Below, piece after piece: positions 16,117 to 24,280 of a stretch of 46,431 nucleotides of DNA (positions within the stretch are counted from its first letter, which is position 1; every line of letters begins with the position of its first letter). The notes under the pieces were generated by a model that saw nothing but the letters and a program-made list of their open reading frames with translations, did no database searches and had not been told where the DNA came from. The position numbers and the translations under genes are program-made. The stretch spans positions 1-46,431 of the forward strand of contig JAUXVT010000043.1 in assembly GCA_030680405.1 (NCBI GenBank), read 5' to 3'. This DNA comes from Thiobacillus sp. Lineage in GTDB: Bacteria; Pseudomonadota; Gammaproteobacteria; Burkholderiales; Thiobacillaceae.

Positions 16117-18096
16117 TCAGGGACGGTTTTTATAGAACGTCAGCGGCGTGGTGCTGGCCTTGGCCACCGCCAGTTTCAGTTTCCCCACCACGTGCATCTC
16201 GCACGGCTTGCAGTCGAAGCACAGGGTGAGCTTTTCACTGCCGTTGATCAGCGTCAGCGGCGTGGCGCGCACCGTGCCCTGCACGCCGGTGACGCCCTTG
16301 GCCTGCTTGGGGCACAGGGAGAGCGAATAGCGCACGCAGTGCTTGGTGATCATCAGCGAGACTTCGCCGGCTTCCTCGTGGCTTTCGTAGGCGGCGGCGA
16401 TGACCTGGACACCGTGCTTCGCATAAAAATCGCGCGCCTTGTGGTTGTAGACGTTGGCCAGATAGGTCAGCGTGTCCTCGGGATAAATTGCCGGCGGCTC
16501 GACGGCCGGCGCGCGCGCGGGGCGGACGTAGGCCGCGGCGCGTGCGCTTTCCAGCGCGGCGACGGCATCGCGGCGCAAGGCGTTGAGGAAGGACGCAGGC
16601 ACGAACCAGGGCTGCGACAGATCGATCGCAATGCCCATGGCCGCGAACGGCGTGGTGCCGAGCTTGCCCAGATGCTCACGCAAGGTGGCCTCGGCTTTGG
16701 CGGCATCCTTGGCCGGCTCTTTGGCGTGCGCCGCCGCCACCGTGGCGGTGTGGCCGTCTTCGTCGGTCAAGGTCAGGGAAAATCCGGCTGCGGTTTCTTC
16801 CAGCCGCAGCCACACGCCGATGCGGCGCTCGCTGGATGATTTGCCCAGCAGGCGCGTCCAGTTCATGTCGCGGTTGCGGTTGATCAGCGTGCCCGCGCGC
16901 AAGTCCTTGAAGCCCGCCATCGGGTCCTTCGGAAACACCCGCCATATGCCCCCGCCCACTTTTTCGGCGCGGTTGATCGCGAGGCCGGTCAGGTCTTTCT
17001 GCAGCGTGTAGTAGCAGAGGCCGTCGCCGTTGTTGAGCACGATGTCGGGCGAATCGGTTTGCAGTTCGACCCATTTGTCGCCGACCTTGCTGACGTAGCC
17101 GACCGGCAGGCCGGGATTCTTCGGCGTGTCGAATGCGCCGATGTCGTCCTTGCGGCCGCCGACGAAGTAGTCGGTGAACTCGCGGTTGAAATTCTGGTTG
17201 GGATCGGGCGTGAAGGCAAACGTGGTGCGCCCCGAGGAAGCCCGCGCAAATTCCGGGCGGCGGTCGATGATGTCATCGAGCAGCGTGCGGTAATGGGCGG
17301 TGATGTTCTTCACGTAGCCCATGTCCTTGTAGCGCCCCTCGATCTTGAAGCTGCGGATGCCGGCGTCGATCAGCGCCTCGAGGTTGTCGCTCTGGTTGTT
17401 GTCCTTCATCGACAGCACGTGCTTGTCGTGCGCGACGATGCGCCCCTCCATGTCGGTGACCTGGTACGGTAGGCGGCAGGCCTGCGAGCAGTCGCCGCGG
17501 TTGGCGCTGCGTCCGGTGTGGGCGTGGCTGATGTAGCACTGGCCGCTGTAGGCGACGCACAGCGCGCCGTGGACGAAGAATTCCAGGGTGCAGCGTTCGG
17601 GATCGGTGGCGGCGCGGATGGCGGCAATCTGTTCAAGATCGAGCTCGCGCGCCAGAACGATCTGACTCAGCCCCACGTCCTGCAGGAAGCGGGCCTTCTC
17701 CGGCGTGCGGATGTCGGTCTGGGTGCTCGCATGCAGCTGGATCGGCGGCAGGTCGAGTTCCAGCAGGCCCATGTCCTGGATGATGAGCGCGTCGACGCCG
17801 GCTTCGTAGAGTTGAATGATCTGCTGGTGCGCCGGCTCTAGTTCGTCGTCGCGCAAAATGGTGTTGAGGGTGACGAACACGCGCGCGTTGTAACGGTGCG
17901 CGTGCGCCGCCAGCCGAGCGATGTCGGCGACGTCGTTGGACGCCGCCGCGCGCGCGCCGAACGACGGCCCCCCGATATACACCGCATCGGCGCCGTGGTT
18001 GACGGCTTCGATGCCAATGTCGGCGTCGCGCGCGGGCGCGAGCAGTTCAAGTTGATGGGGTTGCACGAGGGGGCGTTCCGGACAGCAAAGCGGCAT
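16117..18096 (-). CDS. rlhA: U32 family 23S rRNA C2501 hydroxylase RlhA
   Basis: A 659-residue U32 peptidase-family protein; E. coli RlhA (YdcP) is 653, whereas the tRNA enzyme TrhP (YegQ) is much shorter. It hydroxylates cytidine 2501 of 23S rRNA, using prephenate-linked chemistry in E. coli. The N-terminal U32 core has ELLAPARDADIGIEAVNHGADAVYIG and the signature FFVHGALCVAYSGQCYIS, with the Cys cluster GDCSQACRLPY and EGRYKDMGYV. The C-terminal DUF3656 region ends with CFDCKPCEMH, and all of these conserved Cys are present. It stands as a single leftward gene with only 25 bases to the yceI gene downstream. Confidence 0.87.
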   Translation of the reverse strand: MPLCCPERPLVQPHQLELLAPARDADIGIEAVNHGADAVYIGGPSFGARAAASNDVADIARLAAHAHRYNARVFVTLNTILRDDELEPAHQQIIQLYEAGVDALIIQDMGLLELDLPPIQLHASTQTDIRTPEKARFLQDVGLSQIVLARELDLEQIAAIRAATDPERCTLEFFVHGALCVAYSGQCYISHAHTGRSANRGDCSQACRLPYQVTDMEGRIVAHDKHVLSMKDNNQSDNLEALIDAGIRSFKIEGRYKDMGYVKNITAHYRTLLDDIIDRRPEFARASSGRTTFAFTPDPNQNFNREFTDYFVGGRKDDIGAFDTPKNPGLPVGYVSKVGDKWVELQTDSPDIVLNNGDGLCYYTLQKDLTGLAINRAEKVGGGIWRVFPKDPMAGFKDLRAGTLINRNRDMNWTRLLGKSSSERRIGVWLRLEETAAGFSLTLTDEDGHTATVAAAHAKEPAKDAAKAEATLREHLGKLGTTPFAAMGIAIDLSQPWFVPASFLNALRRDAVAALESARAAAYVRPARAPAVEPPAIYPEDTLTYLANVYNHKARDFYAKHGVQVIAAAYESHEEAGEVSLMITKHCVRYSLSLCPKQAKGVTGVQGTVRATPLTLINGSEKLTLCFDCKPCEMHVVGKLKLAVAKASTTPLTFYKNRP

Positions 18097-18121
18097 TTTA
18101 CCGGAGACCGCCCCGCCCTGC

Positions 18122-18700
18122 TTATTGCGCCGGCTGCTCCTTGACCGCCTCGATGGCCAAGGTCAGTGTGACCTCGTCGCTGACGTAGGGCACATTCTTG
18201 CCCATGTTGAACTCCGAGCGCTTGACCTGGGTGGTCGCGTTGGCGCCGCAGGCTTCCACCTTCAGCATGGGATGCGGCATGCAATGGAAGTGGGTGATGG
18301 CGAGCGTCACCGGCTTGGTCACGCCCTTGATCGTGAGGTCGCCCGCCAGGCTCACCGGCTGGTCGCCGTTGAACGTCATCTTGCTCGATTTGAAAGTGAT
18401 TGTCGGGTGCTTGGCGGTGTCGAAGTAGTCCGCAGCCTGGATGTGCTCGTTGAATAGGGCATAGCCGGTGTTCACCGAAGTGGCGTCGATGGTCACGTCG
18501 ACCGAACCGGTTTTCGCGGCGAGGTCGAGCACCACCTTGCCGCTGGTCTTGTCGAACTTTTGGGTCTGGTTGGAAAAACCGAGGTGGTTGTAGCTGAAGT
18601 GCGGATAGGTGTGGCTGTTGTCGATGACGTAGGTTACCGGCGCGGCCTGGGCGGCAGCGGCAAAGGCGGCAAGTGCGGTGAGGGTGGCGAGACGTTTCAT
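18122..18700 (-). CDS. Periplasmic YceI family protein (second of a pair)
   Basis: A 192-residue lipocalin-like YceI protein with a signal peptide (MKRLATLTALAAFAAAAQA). Family strands are clear: VIDNSHTYPHFSYNHLGFSN, KTGSVDVTIDATSVNTG, FDTAKHPTITFKSSKM, and GDLTIKGVTKPVTLAI. YceI proteins bind long isoprenoid-type molecules such as polyprenyl quinones in a beta-barrel. An unusual insertion with FHCMPHPMLKVEACG precedes the last strands and supplies two Cys that could form a disulfide. It is the last gene of the MarR-b561-yceI-yceI group. Confidence 0.9.
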   Translation of the reverse strand: MKRLATLTALAAFAAAAQAAPVTYVIDNSHTYPHFSYNHLGFSNQTQKFDKTSGKVVLDLAAKTGSVDVTIDATSVNTGYALFNEHIQAADYFDTAKHPTITFKSSKMTFNGDQPVSLAGDLTIKGVTKPVTLAITHFHCMPHPMLKVEACGANATTQVKRSEFNMGKNVPYVSDEVTLTLAIEAVKEQPAQ

Positions 18701-18731
18701 TTAAGGCTCCTTGAAGTGGATGAACAGCGGG

Positions 18732-19286
18732 TTAGTTGCCGGTGGTGGCAATTCTGAATTTGACCTGGACCTCGTTGGCGACGGTGGCGACGTCGGCCCA
18801 CATGCCTTCGCCGATGCCGAAATCCAGACGCTTGAGCACGAAGCCGCCGTCGAAGGTGGCGGCGTTTTTGCCGGGCGTATAGGTCACTGGTAAGACCATC
18901 TCGCGGCTCCTGCCCTTGAGCATGAGCGTGCCGCGCATTTCGTAGCGGTTGTTGCCCAGCGCGCGAATCTGGCTGGAGACGAACAGCGCCTTCGGATACG
19001 CGCTGCGGTTGAACCACAGTCTGCCGGCGGATTCGTCGTCGGCTTCGGGCGAGCCGGCGTCGATGCTGGCAAGGTCGATCTCGATTTGCGCGCGGGCTGC
19101 CTCGGGTTTGGCCGGGTCGAACATCATTTCAGTGGTGAAGCGCTTGAAGCCGCCCTTCACCGGCACGCCCATCTGGCGGAATTCGAAATGGATCGTGCTC
19201 TGCTTCGGCAGCACGGTGCGGTATTCCACCGCGTGCGCCGCCGGCGCGGCCAGCGCTGCCAGCAGGGCCAATACAGTCATATTCAT
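18732..19286 (-). CDS. Periplasmic YceI family protein (first of a pair)
   Basis: A 184-residue YceI protein with a signal peptide (MNMTVLALLAALAAPAAHA). The mature part has RTVLPKQSTIHFEFRQMGVPVKGGF, IEIDLASIDAGSPEAD, YPKALFVSSQIRALG, GTLMLKGRSREMVLPV and a final DFGIGEGMWADVATVANEVQVKF segment. It is clearly diverged from the second YceI protein downstream (no Cys insertion; a WF.....PKA segment instead of FDTAKHP), so the two probably bind different ligands. ATG 19286 overlaps the cytochrome stop by four bases. Confidence 0.9.
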   Translation of the reverse strand: MNMTVLALLAALAAPAAHAVEYRTVLPKQSTIHFEFRQMGVPVKGGFKRFTTEMMFDPAKPEAARAQIEIDLASIDAGSPEADDESAGRLWFNRSAYPKALFVSSQIRALGNNRYEMRGTLMLKGRSREMVLPVTYTPGKNAATFDGGFVLKRLDFGIGEGMWADVATVANEVQVKFRIATTGN

Positions 19287-19831
19287 GTGCGTTCCTTTCT
19301 GCCCCAGCCCATGCGCTGCAAAAACGGCTGGCGTTCGATGAAGTGATGTTTGAGTGCCGCGCCCACGTGCAGGATGACCAGGGCCAGCAGCGTGAAGTTC
19401 AGCGCCTTGTGCACCCCGGCGAGCAGGTCGCCCAGTTCGCGGTTTTTTTCAATCAGATCGGGCAGCGGCAGCACGCCGAACCACACGGTCTGAAAGCCCT
19501 TGGCCGAACTCATCAGCCAGCCCGACAAGGGGATCACGATCATCAGCAGGTACAGCAGGCCATGCACGACCACGCTGGCCCGCCGCTGCCAGGCAGCCAC
19601 GCTGTCAGGCAGCGGCGGCGGCTTGCGCGTCAGCCGCCAGGTAACCCGGATTGCGGCCAGCATCAGCACCGTGATGCCGATCCATTTGTGGTAGCTGTAG
19701 AGCTTGAGCTTGTCGGGCGAAAGCGGCAGGTCAACCATGTAGAGGCCGAGCGGAAATCCCGCGAAGATCAAGAACGCCACCAGCCAGTGAAACACGATGG
19801 CCGGGGTCGAATACCGCATCACGGTGCTCAT
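19283..19831 (-). CDS. Cytochrome b561 family protein
   Basis: A 182-residue four-helix membrane cytochrome. ATG 19831 is preceded by AGGAGTAG. Likely haem ligands are His in IVFHWLVAFLIF (helix 1), YSYHKWIGITVLML (helix 2), VVVHGLLYLLMIVIPLSGWLM (helix 3) and AGVHKALNFTLLALVILHVGAAL (helix 4), followed by KHHFIERQPFLQRM, which is typical of the family's end. It would pass electrons between quinol and a periplasmic acceptor; pairing with YceI proteins is common and suggests quinone- or superoxide-linked redox work. It is the second gene of the MarR-led operon. Confidence 0.92.
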   Translation of the reverse strand: MSTVMRYSTPAIVFHWLVAFLIFAGFPLGLYMVDLPLSPDKLKLYSYHKWIGITVLMLAAIRVTWRLTRKPPPLPDSVAAWQRRASVVVHGLLYLLMIVIPLSGWLMSSAKGFQTVWFGVLPLPDLIEKNRELGDLLAGVHKALNFTLLALVILHVGAALKHHFIERQPFLQRMGWGRKERT

Positions 19832-19833
19832 GG

Positions 19834-20268
19834 CTACTCCTTTCTGAAAGCCCGCCCCAGCGCGCGCAAGGCGGTTTGCCAGCGCTTGTGTTCGGCTGCG
19901 CTCGCACCGGCAAAACACGCAGCCAGATGCGCCATGTGGGCGGGAAAAGCCCTGGCAAACAGGGCCTCACCAGACTTCGTCAGGCGGATGATCTGGCAGC
20001 GGCGGTCGCTGCCGTGCGCGACGCGCTCGACCCAGCCGCGATCCACCAGGCGGTCGACCACGCCGGTGAGCGTGCCCTTGGTGATAAGCGTTTTTTCACC
20101 GAGCTCGGTGGCGGTCATGCCGGGGGTGTTGCCGAGCGTGGCGACGATATCGAACTGCGGCGGCGTCAGCCCCAGCGAACGGATGTTGGCGGCGGAGTAG
20201 GCCTCGAACGCCTGGTAGCACTGCACCAGGGCTTGCATGGTCGGCAGGAAGTCGGCTTGCTGGCTCAT
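19834..20268 (-). CDS. MarR family transcriptional regulator
   Basis: A 144-residue winged-helix repressor. The core is LTPPQFDIVATLGNTPGMTATELGEKTLITKGTLTGVVDRLVDRGWVERVAHGSDRRCQIIRLT (residues about 34-97), including the usual D-R wing. One Cys near 90 lies in the wing, and another near 17 in the N-terminal dimer helix (VQCYQAF) could serve redox sensing, though this is a guess. It is the first gene of the operon with cytochrome b561 and two YceI genes. A 35-bp palindrome begins about ten bases upstream of its start and is the likely operator for autoregulation. Confidence 0.93.
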   Translation of the reverse strand: MSQQADFLPTMQALVQCYQAFEAYSAANIRSLGLTPPQFDIVATLGNTPGMTATELGEKTLITKGTLTGVVDRLVDRGWVERVAHGSDRRCQIIRLTKSGEALFARAFPAHMAHLAACFAGASAAEHKRWQTALRALGRAFRKE

Positions 20269-20278
20269 CAGTCGCTAA

Positions 20279-20317
20279 TTTAGTTCTAACACGAACTAAA
20301 TTAGTTCGTGTTAGAAC
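20279..20317. promoter_or_regulatory. MarR operator: 35-bp perfect palindrome
   Basis: Arms GTTCTAACACGAACTAA (20283-20299) and its exact inverse (20301-20317) flank one central base. Within it is a second symmetric site, TTTAGTTC-N6-GAACTAAA (20279-20300). A palindrome of this length cannot be chance. It lies between marR (start 20268) and the divergent DUF393 gene (start 20386), so it can control both. Confidence 0.85.
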
Positions 20318-20385
20318 CATTGTCAACAGATTTTTTACGGAACACCATCCACGCTTGCAACTCAAAACTGGCATCATTCGCAGGC

Positions 20386-20805
20386 ATGAAGCCCCCTCAC
20401 ACCATGAATTCAACGCCCGCCCCCCTGCTCACCCTGTATTACGACGGCGGCTGTCCGGTCTGCACGCGCGAGATCGGCTTTTACCAGCGTCGGCATGGCG
20501 CCGAACATATCCGGTGGGTCAACCTGACAGGGTGTGAGGAGCATGAACTGGGCACGGATTTGAGCTTTGACTCCGCCTATGCGCGCCTGCACGCGCGCTG
20601 GCCGGACGGCCGGCTGGTGTCGGGCGCCCGTGCGCTTACCGCGCAATGGCAGACGCTGCCGGCGTTTCGCCTGGCCGGCCGCGCCGCTGCGCTGCCGGGT
20701 GTCGTGCACATGCTGGAATGGAGCTATCGGGGGTTTCTGAAAGCGCGCCGGCTGTGGCGCAGGGATGCAGCCTGCCCGGTGCCGGGCAGCACCACAAAAA
20801 ATTGA
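20386..20805 (+). CDS. DUF393 (DCC family) thiol-disulfide oxidoreductase-like protein
   Basis: A 139-residue protein. The family signature YYDGGCPVCTREI near residues 16-28 contains the D-x-x-C-x-x-C motif, followed by FYQRRHGAEHIRWVNL. The rest has ARLHARWPDGRLVSGARAL and an aromatic helix, both typical of DCC proteins. ATG 20386 is chosen; ATG 20404 is possible and neither has a strong ribosome binding site. The physiological substrate is unknown. It is divergent from the MarR operon and may share its operator. Confidence 0.85.
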   Translation: MKPPHTMNSTPAPLLTLYYDGGCPVCTREIGFYQRRHGAEHIRWVNLTGCEEHELGTDLSFDSAYARLHARWPDGRLVSGARALTAQWQTLPAFRLAGRAAALPGVVHMLEWSYRGFLKARRLWRRDAACPVPGSTTKN

Positions 20806-20823
20806 ATCAGGGCCTGGACTGAA

Positions 20824-21279
20824 TCAGGACTTGACCCAGCGCGCCGCCGCCGCGTCGTCGCTGGAACGCGCCTCCACCCAGCGCTCGCCTTCCGCCGTTT
20901 CTTCCTTCTTCCAGAACGGCGCCTGCGTCTTCAGGTAATCCATAATGAATTCGCAGGCGGCGAAGGCTTCGCCGCGGTGCTGGCTGGCCACCACCACCAG
21001 CACGATGGGATCGCCCGGCAGCAGGCGGCCGACGCGGTGGATCACGGTGACATCGAGCAGGGTCCAACGCGAGCACGCTTCGTCGACCAGCGCGGCGAGC
21101 GCCTTTTCGGTCATGCCGGGATAGTGCTCCAGCGTCATCGCCTGCACGCCGCTGCCCTCGTTGAGATCGCGCGCGAGGCCGACAAAACTGGCGATGGCGC
21201 CGATGTCGGTACGGCCCCGGCTCATCGCGTCGACTTCGGCGCCAAGGTCGAAGGCTTCGGTCTGGACCAGAATCTTCAT
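20824..21279 (-). CDS. moaE: Molybdopterin synthase catalytic subunit MoaE
   Basis: A 151-residue large subunit that, with MoaD, inserts two sulfurs into cyclic pyranopterin monophosphate to make molybdopterin. Conserved parts include GAIASFVGLARDLN, LEHYPGMTEKAL, VTVIHRVGRLLPGDPIVLV, ASQHRGEAFAACEFIMDYLKT and the catalytic Lys pair in APFWKKEE. Length is normal. It is the last gene of mobB-moeA-moaD-moaE and starts two bases after the moaD stop. Confidence 0.96.
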   Translation of the reverse strand: MKILVQTEAFDLGAEVDAMSRGRTDIGAIASFVGLARDLNEGSGVQAMTLEHYPGMTEKALAALVDEACSRWTLLDVTVIHRVGRLLPGDPIVLVVVASQHRGEAFAACEFIMDYLKTQAPFWKKEETAEGERWVEARSSDDAAAARWVKS

Positions 21280-21281
21280 GC

Positions 21282-21533
21282 TTACCCTCCGGTCACCGGC
21301 GGGAAAATCGCGACTTCAGCATGGTCCGGCAAGGCCGCATCGAGAGTGACAATATCCTGGTTGACCGCCACCCGGAACGCCCGCCCCGCCGCCAGTTCTT
21401 CCGCCCACACGCCGCCCCGCGCCTGCAGCAGCGCGACCAGATCGGCGGCGGTGGCGCCGGCGAAATCCAGGGTTTCCTCGGCCACGCCGAAGTGCTCGCG
21501 CAGGCGGGCGAAGTAGAGCACGCGCAGTTTCAT
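21282..21533 (-). CDS. moaD: Molybdopterin synthase sulfur carrier MoaD
   Basis: An 83-residue ubiquitin-fold carrier that ends in the required Gly-Gly (PPVTGG). It begins MKLRVLYFARLREHFGVAEE, a normal MoaD start, and carries AFRVAVNQDIV and ALPDHAEVAIFPPV before the tail. The C-terminal glycine is adenylated and converted to a thiocarboxylate before sulfur transfer to MoaE. ATG 21533 overlaps the moeA stop by four bases. No moeB-like activating enzyme is in the window. Confidence 0.96.
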   Translation of the reverse strand: MKLRVLYFARLREHFGVAEETLDFAGATAADLVALLQARGGVWAEELAAGRAFRVAVNQDIVTLDAALPDHAEVAIFPPVTGG

Positions 21534-22723
21534 GGAAGCAGCTCCGAGAAGGGAATAAAGCGCACCCAGTCGCCCGGCTGCACGGTCTGGCCGATAGCGA
21601 GATCAACCAAGCCGTCGGACCAGGCGCACGAGGTCAGCACGCCCGAGCCCTGGTTCGGAAAAAGCGCCAGCCTGCCGCTGGGCTGAAGCTGCGCGCGCAG
21701 AAATTCGCGCCGGGCCCCCGGTTTGCTCCAGGCGAAATCCGCCTGCACGGCGAACGCGCGGTACAGCACGTCGGCCGCGCCCATGCGCTTGAGCAGGAAC
21801 GGGCGCACGAACAGACAGAAGGTAACGAAGGCCGACACCGGGTTGCCGGGCAGGCCAATGAAATCGGCTTCCCCCACGCGTCCGTAGACGAGCGGCTTGC
21901 CGGGCCTCATCGCGACCTTCCACATCTCGACGCGGCCAAGCTTCTCGACTGCCGCCTTGACGTAGTCGGCCTCGCCCACCGACACCCCGCCGCTGGTGAT
22001 GACGACGTCGGCCTCGCGTGCAGCACGCGCGAGTGCAGCCTCGGTCGCGTCCAGCGTGTCGGGCACGATGCCGAGGTCGATCAGCTCGCAGCCCAAACCG
22101 TTAACCAGCCCGGTCAGCGTGTAGCGGTTTGAATTGTAGATCTGGCCGGGCTGCAAAGACGTGCCCGGCGTCACCAGTTCGTCCCCGGTGAAGAAGCACG
22201 CCACCTTCAGCCTTTTGAACACCGGCAGCTCGTCCAACCCGACCGAGGCAGCAAGGCCCATTTCCGCCGCGCCGAGGCGGGTGCCGGCGGCGAGGACTTG
22301 CGCACCGGCTTCGATATCCTCGCCAGCGCGGCGGATATTTTCACCACGCCGCGGCAGTTTGTTGATGACGACGGATTCGCCCTCGGCCGTACAGTCTTCC
22401 TGCATCAGCACGGCGTCAGCCCCGGACGGCACCGGCGCGCCGGTGAAGATGCGCGCCGCTGTGCCAAGCTGCAAGGGCGCGCCGACCGCGCCGGCAAGAA
22501 TGCGCTGCGACACCGGCAAGCGCACGCCGGCCGCGACCACGTCGGCGACGCGCACGGCGTAGCCGTCCATCGCGCTGTTGTCGAGCGGCGGCACAGTGAT
22601 GGCGGAGGTCTGCGGCGCGGTGAGTACACGTCCGAGCGCGGCGGTGAGCGCAACAGTCTCGCTTGCGGTCACACCGCGTGCGCGTTCGAGCAGGGCATCA
22701 AGCAGTTGGTCAGCTGAGAGCAT
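21530..22723 (-). CDS. moeA: Molybdopterin molybdenumtransferase MoeA
   Basis: A 397-residue enzyme that inserts molybdate into adenylylated molybdopterin. Domains: the N-terminal VPPLDNSAMDGYAVR (about 41-55), IFTGAPVPSGADAVLMQED (about 92-110), a molybdopterin-binding domain with VITSGGVSVGEADYVKAAVE and MRPGKPLVYG, then GLPGNPVSAFVTF, and a C-terminal beta domain with NQGSGVLTSCAWSDGL. Length matches the family. It overlaps mobB by 14 bases, so the two are translated from one message. Confidence 0.96.
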   Translation of the reverse strand: MLSADQLLDALLERARGVTASETVALTAALGRVLTAPQTSAITVPPLDNSAMDGYAVRVADVVAAGVRLPVSQRILAGAVGAPLQLGTAARIFTGAPVPSGADAVLMQEDCTAEGESVVINKLPRRGENIRRAGEDIEAGAQVLAAGTRLGAAEMGLAASVGLDELPVFKRLKVACFFTGDELVTPGTSLQPGQIYNSNRYTLTGLVNGLGCELIDLGIVPDTLDATEAALARAAREADVVITSGGVSVGEADYVKAAVEKLGRVEMWKVAMRPGKPLVYGRVGEADFIGLPGNPVSAFVTFCLFVRPFLLKRMGAADVLYRAFAVQADFAWSKPGARREFLRAQLQPSGRLALFPNQGSGVLTSCAWSDGLVDLAIGQTVQPGDWVRFIPFSELLP

Positions 22724-23198
22724 GGTTCAAAATGAAGTCGGTGAGTTGTTGAATGGCATCGAGATCGATGCGGGGAAAACCGTTTGGAGGATCGACGTCG
22801 GACGCCGTAGCCAAAATATTCGGGTCGTCGGGAAACAGCCAGGGCTTGGCGGTTTCCGCGCGATGCACTTCCAGCTTGGGGATCGCTTCGCGCTTGTAGC
22901 CTTCGACCAGCACCAGATCGCACGGCGGCAGTTTGCGCAGCAAATCCTCCAGCAAAGGCGGCGTGTTGCGATGCTCGGTCAACAGGGCCGTGCGATGGTC
23001 CGACGCCAGCAGCACCGCCACCGCACCCGCCTCGCGCGCGCGCCAGCTATCCTTGCCGGGGCGGTCGATGTCGAAGTCGTGGTGAGTGTGCTTGATCACC
23101 GCCACCTTCAAACCGCGCTCAGCCAGCAGCGGAAGCACGCGCTCGATCAGCGTGGTCTTGCCGCTGCCGCTGTAACCTGCGATGCCGAAAACTTTCAT
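22710..23198 (-). CDS. mobB: Molybdopterin-guanine dinucleotide biosynthesis adaptor MobB
   Basis: A 162-residue P-loop GTPase (GYSGSGKTTL at residues 8-17) that assists MobA in making the guanine dinucleotide form of the cofactor. Further motifs are VAVIKHTHHDFDIDRPGKDS and DLVLVEGYKREAIPKLEVHR, both diagnostic for MobB. It is the first gene of the leftward Mo-cofactor operon and faces moaA across a short intergenic region that holds a ModE-box-like sequence. mobA itself is not in the window. Confidence 0.95.
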   Translation of the reverse strand: MKVFGIAGYSGSGKTTLIERVLPLLAERGLKVAVIKHTHHDFDIDRPGKDSWRAREAGAVAVLLASDHRTALLTEHRNTPPLLEDLLRKLPPCDLVLVEGYKREAIPKLEVHRAETAKPWLFPDDPNILATASDVDPPNGFPRIDLDAIQQLTDFILNHALS

Positions 23199-23238
23199 GC
23201 TTGCGTTTCCAATCTGACTGGCCTGGATTGAATAATTA

Positions 23239-23262
23239 GGTTATATTTTTCCATATATAACC
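23239..23262. promoter_or_regulatory. ModE box (8-8-8 inverted repeat)
   Basis: GGTTATAT (23239-23246), eight bases, then ATATAACC (23255-23262). The layout equals the E. coli ModE operator in front of modA (half-sites CGTTATAT and ACATAACG, eight bases apart). It lies between divergent mobB and moaA, 30 bases before the moaA ATG, where binding could control both. The HTH-only ModE-like protein at 11549-11899 is the likely binder. Confidence 0.75.
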
Positions 23263-23291
23263 CATTCCTGCCAACCACGTCCGCCCTCATC

Positions 23292-24275
23292 ATGAATGCA
23301 CCCGTTCTCACCGATCAGTTTGGCCGTCGCATCGACTACGTGCGGCTGTCGGTGACGGACCGCTGCGACCTACGCTGCAGCTACTGCATCCCGGAAGGTT
23401 TCACGGGCTTCGAGGAACCCGAACACTGGCTCAATTTCGACGAGATCGAACGCCTGATCGGCGCCTTTGCCCGGCTCGGCGTGAGCCGCATCCGCCTGAC
23501 CGGCGGCGAACCGCTGCTGCGGCGCGACATCGCCGGGCTGGCCGGGCGCATCGCCGCCCTGCCCGGCATCAGTGATCTGTCGCTGTCGACCAACGCCACC
23601 CAGCTCGACCGCCACGCGCAGGCGCTGAAAGCCGCCGGGGTGACGCGGCTCAACGTCAGCCTCGACTCGCTGCAACAAGCTCGGGTGGAAAAAATAAACG
23701 GCCGCGACGTGCTCGCCAAAGTGATGACCGGATTGTCCGCGGCGCAGGACGCGGGCTTTGCGCCGATCAAGCTCAACATGGTGGCGCTCGCCGGCACCAA
23801 CGACGACGAGATCGACGAAATGGTCGCCTTCTGCATGGACCGCGGCTTCGTGCTGCGGCTGATCGAGGCGATGCCGATAGGCGATACTGGCCGCAACGCC
23901 GAATACCTCGACCTGCAGCCGGTAAAGGAACGCCTGCGCGCACAATTCGATCTGATCGAAACCACTTTGCCCGGCGCCGGGCCTGCCCGTTATCTGGGCA
24001 CCGCCGACGGCCGCTTCAACGTCGGCTTCATCACGCCCATTTCACAGCATTTCTGCCAGACCTGCAACCGCATCCGCATCGCCGTCGACGGCACCGCCTA
24101 CATGTGCCTGGGGCAGAACGAGAAATACGAATTCCGCCCGCTGCTGCGCGGCGGCTGCAGCGATGCCGAACTGGAAGCGGCGATTGTCGAAGCCATCAAT
24201 CTCAAGCCGGAACGCCACGAATTTCGCGAGGCGCCGCACAAGATTCTGCGCTTCATGTCGATGACCGGCGGCTGA
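23292..24275 (+). CDS. moaA: GTP 3',8-cyclase MoaA
   Basis: A 327-residue radical SAM enzyme for the first step of molybdopterin synthesis (GTP to 3',8-cyclo-H2GTP). The N-terminal cluster motif is C25-x3-C29-x2-C32 (CDLRCSYC). A LTGGEPLLR SAM-binding segment follows, and the C-terminal second cluster has CQTCNRIRI plus a third Cys in YMCLGQ. The conserved C-terminal Gly-Gly is present (MTGG). moaC is not adjacent. It is convergent with the SenA/EgtB-like gene, with only five bases between the two stops. Confidence 0.96.
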   Translation: MNAPVLTDQFGRRIDYVRLSVTDRCDLRCSYCIPEGFTGFEEPEHWLNFDEIERLIGAFARLGVSRIRLTGGEPLLRRDIAGLAGRIAALPGISDLSLSTNATQLDRHAQALKAAGVTRLNVSLDSLQQARVEKINGRDVLAKVMTGLSAAQDAGFAPIKLNMVALAGTNDDEIDEMVAFCMDRGFVLRLIEAMPIGDTGRNAEYLDLQPVKERLRAQFDLIETTLPGAGPARYLGTADGRFNVGFITPISQHFCQTCNRIRIAVDGTAYMCLGQNEKYEFRPLLRGGCSDAELEAAIVEAINLKPERHEFREAPHKILRFMSMTGG

Positions 24276-24280
24276 GCCGC

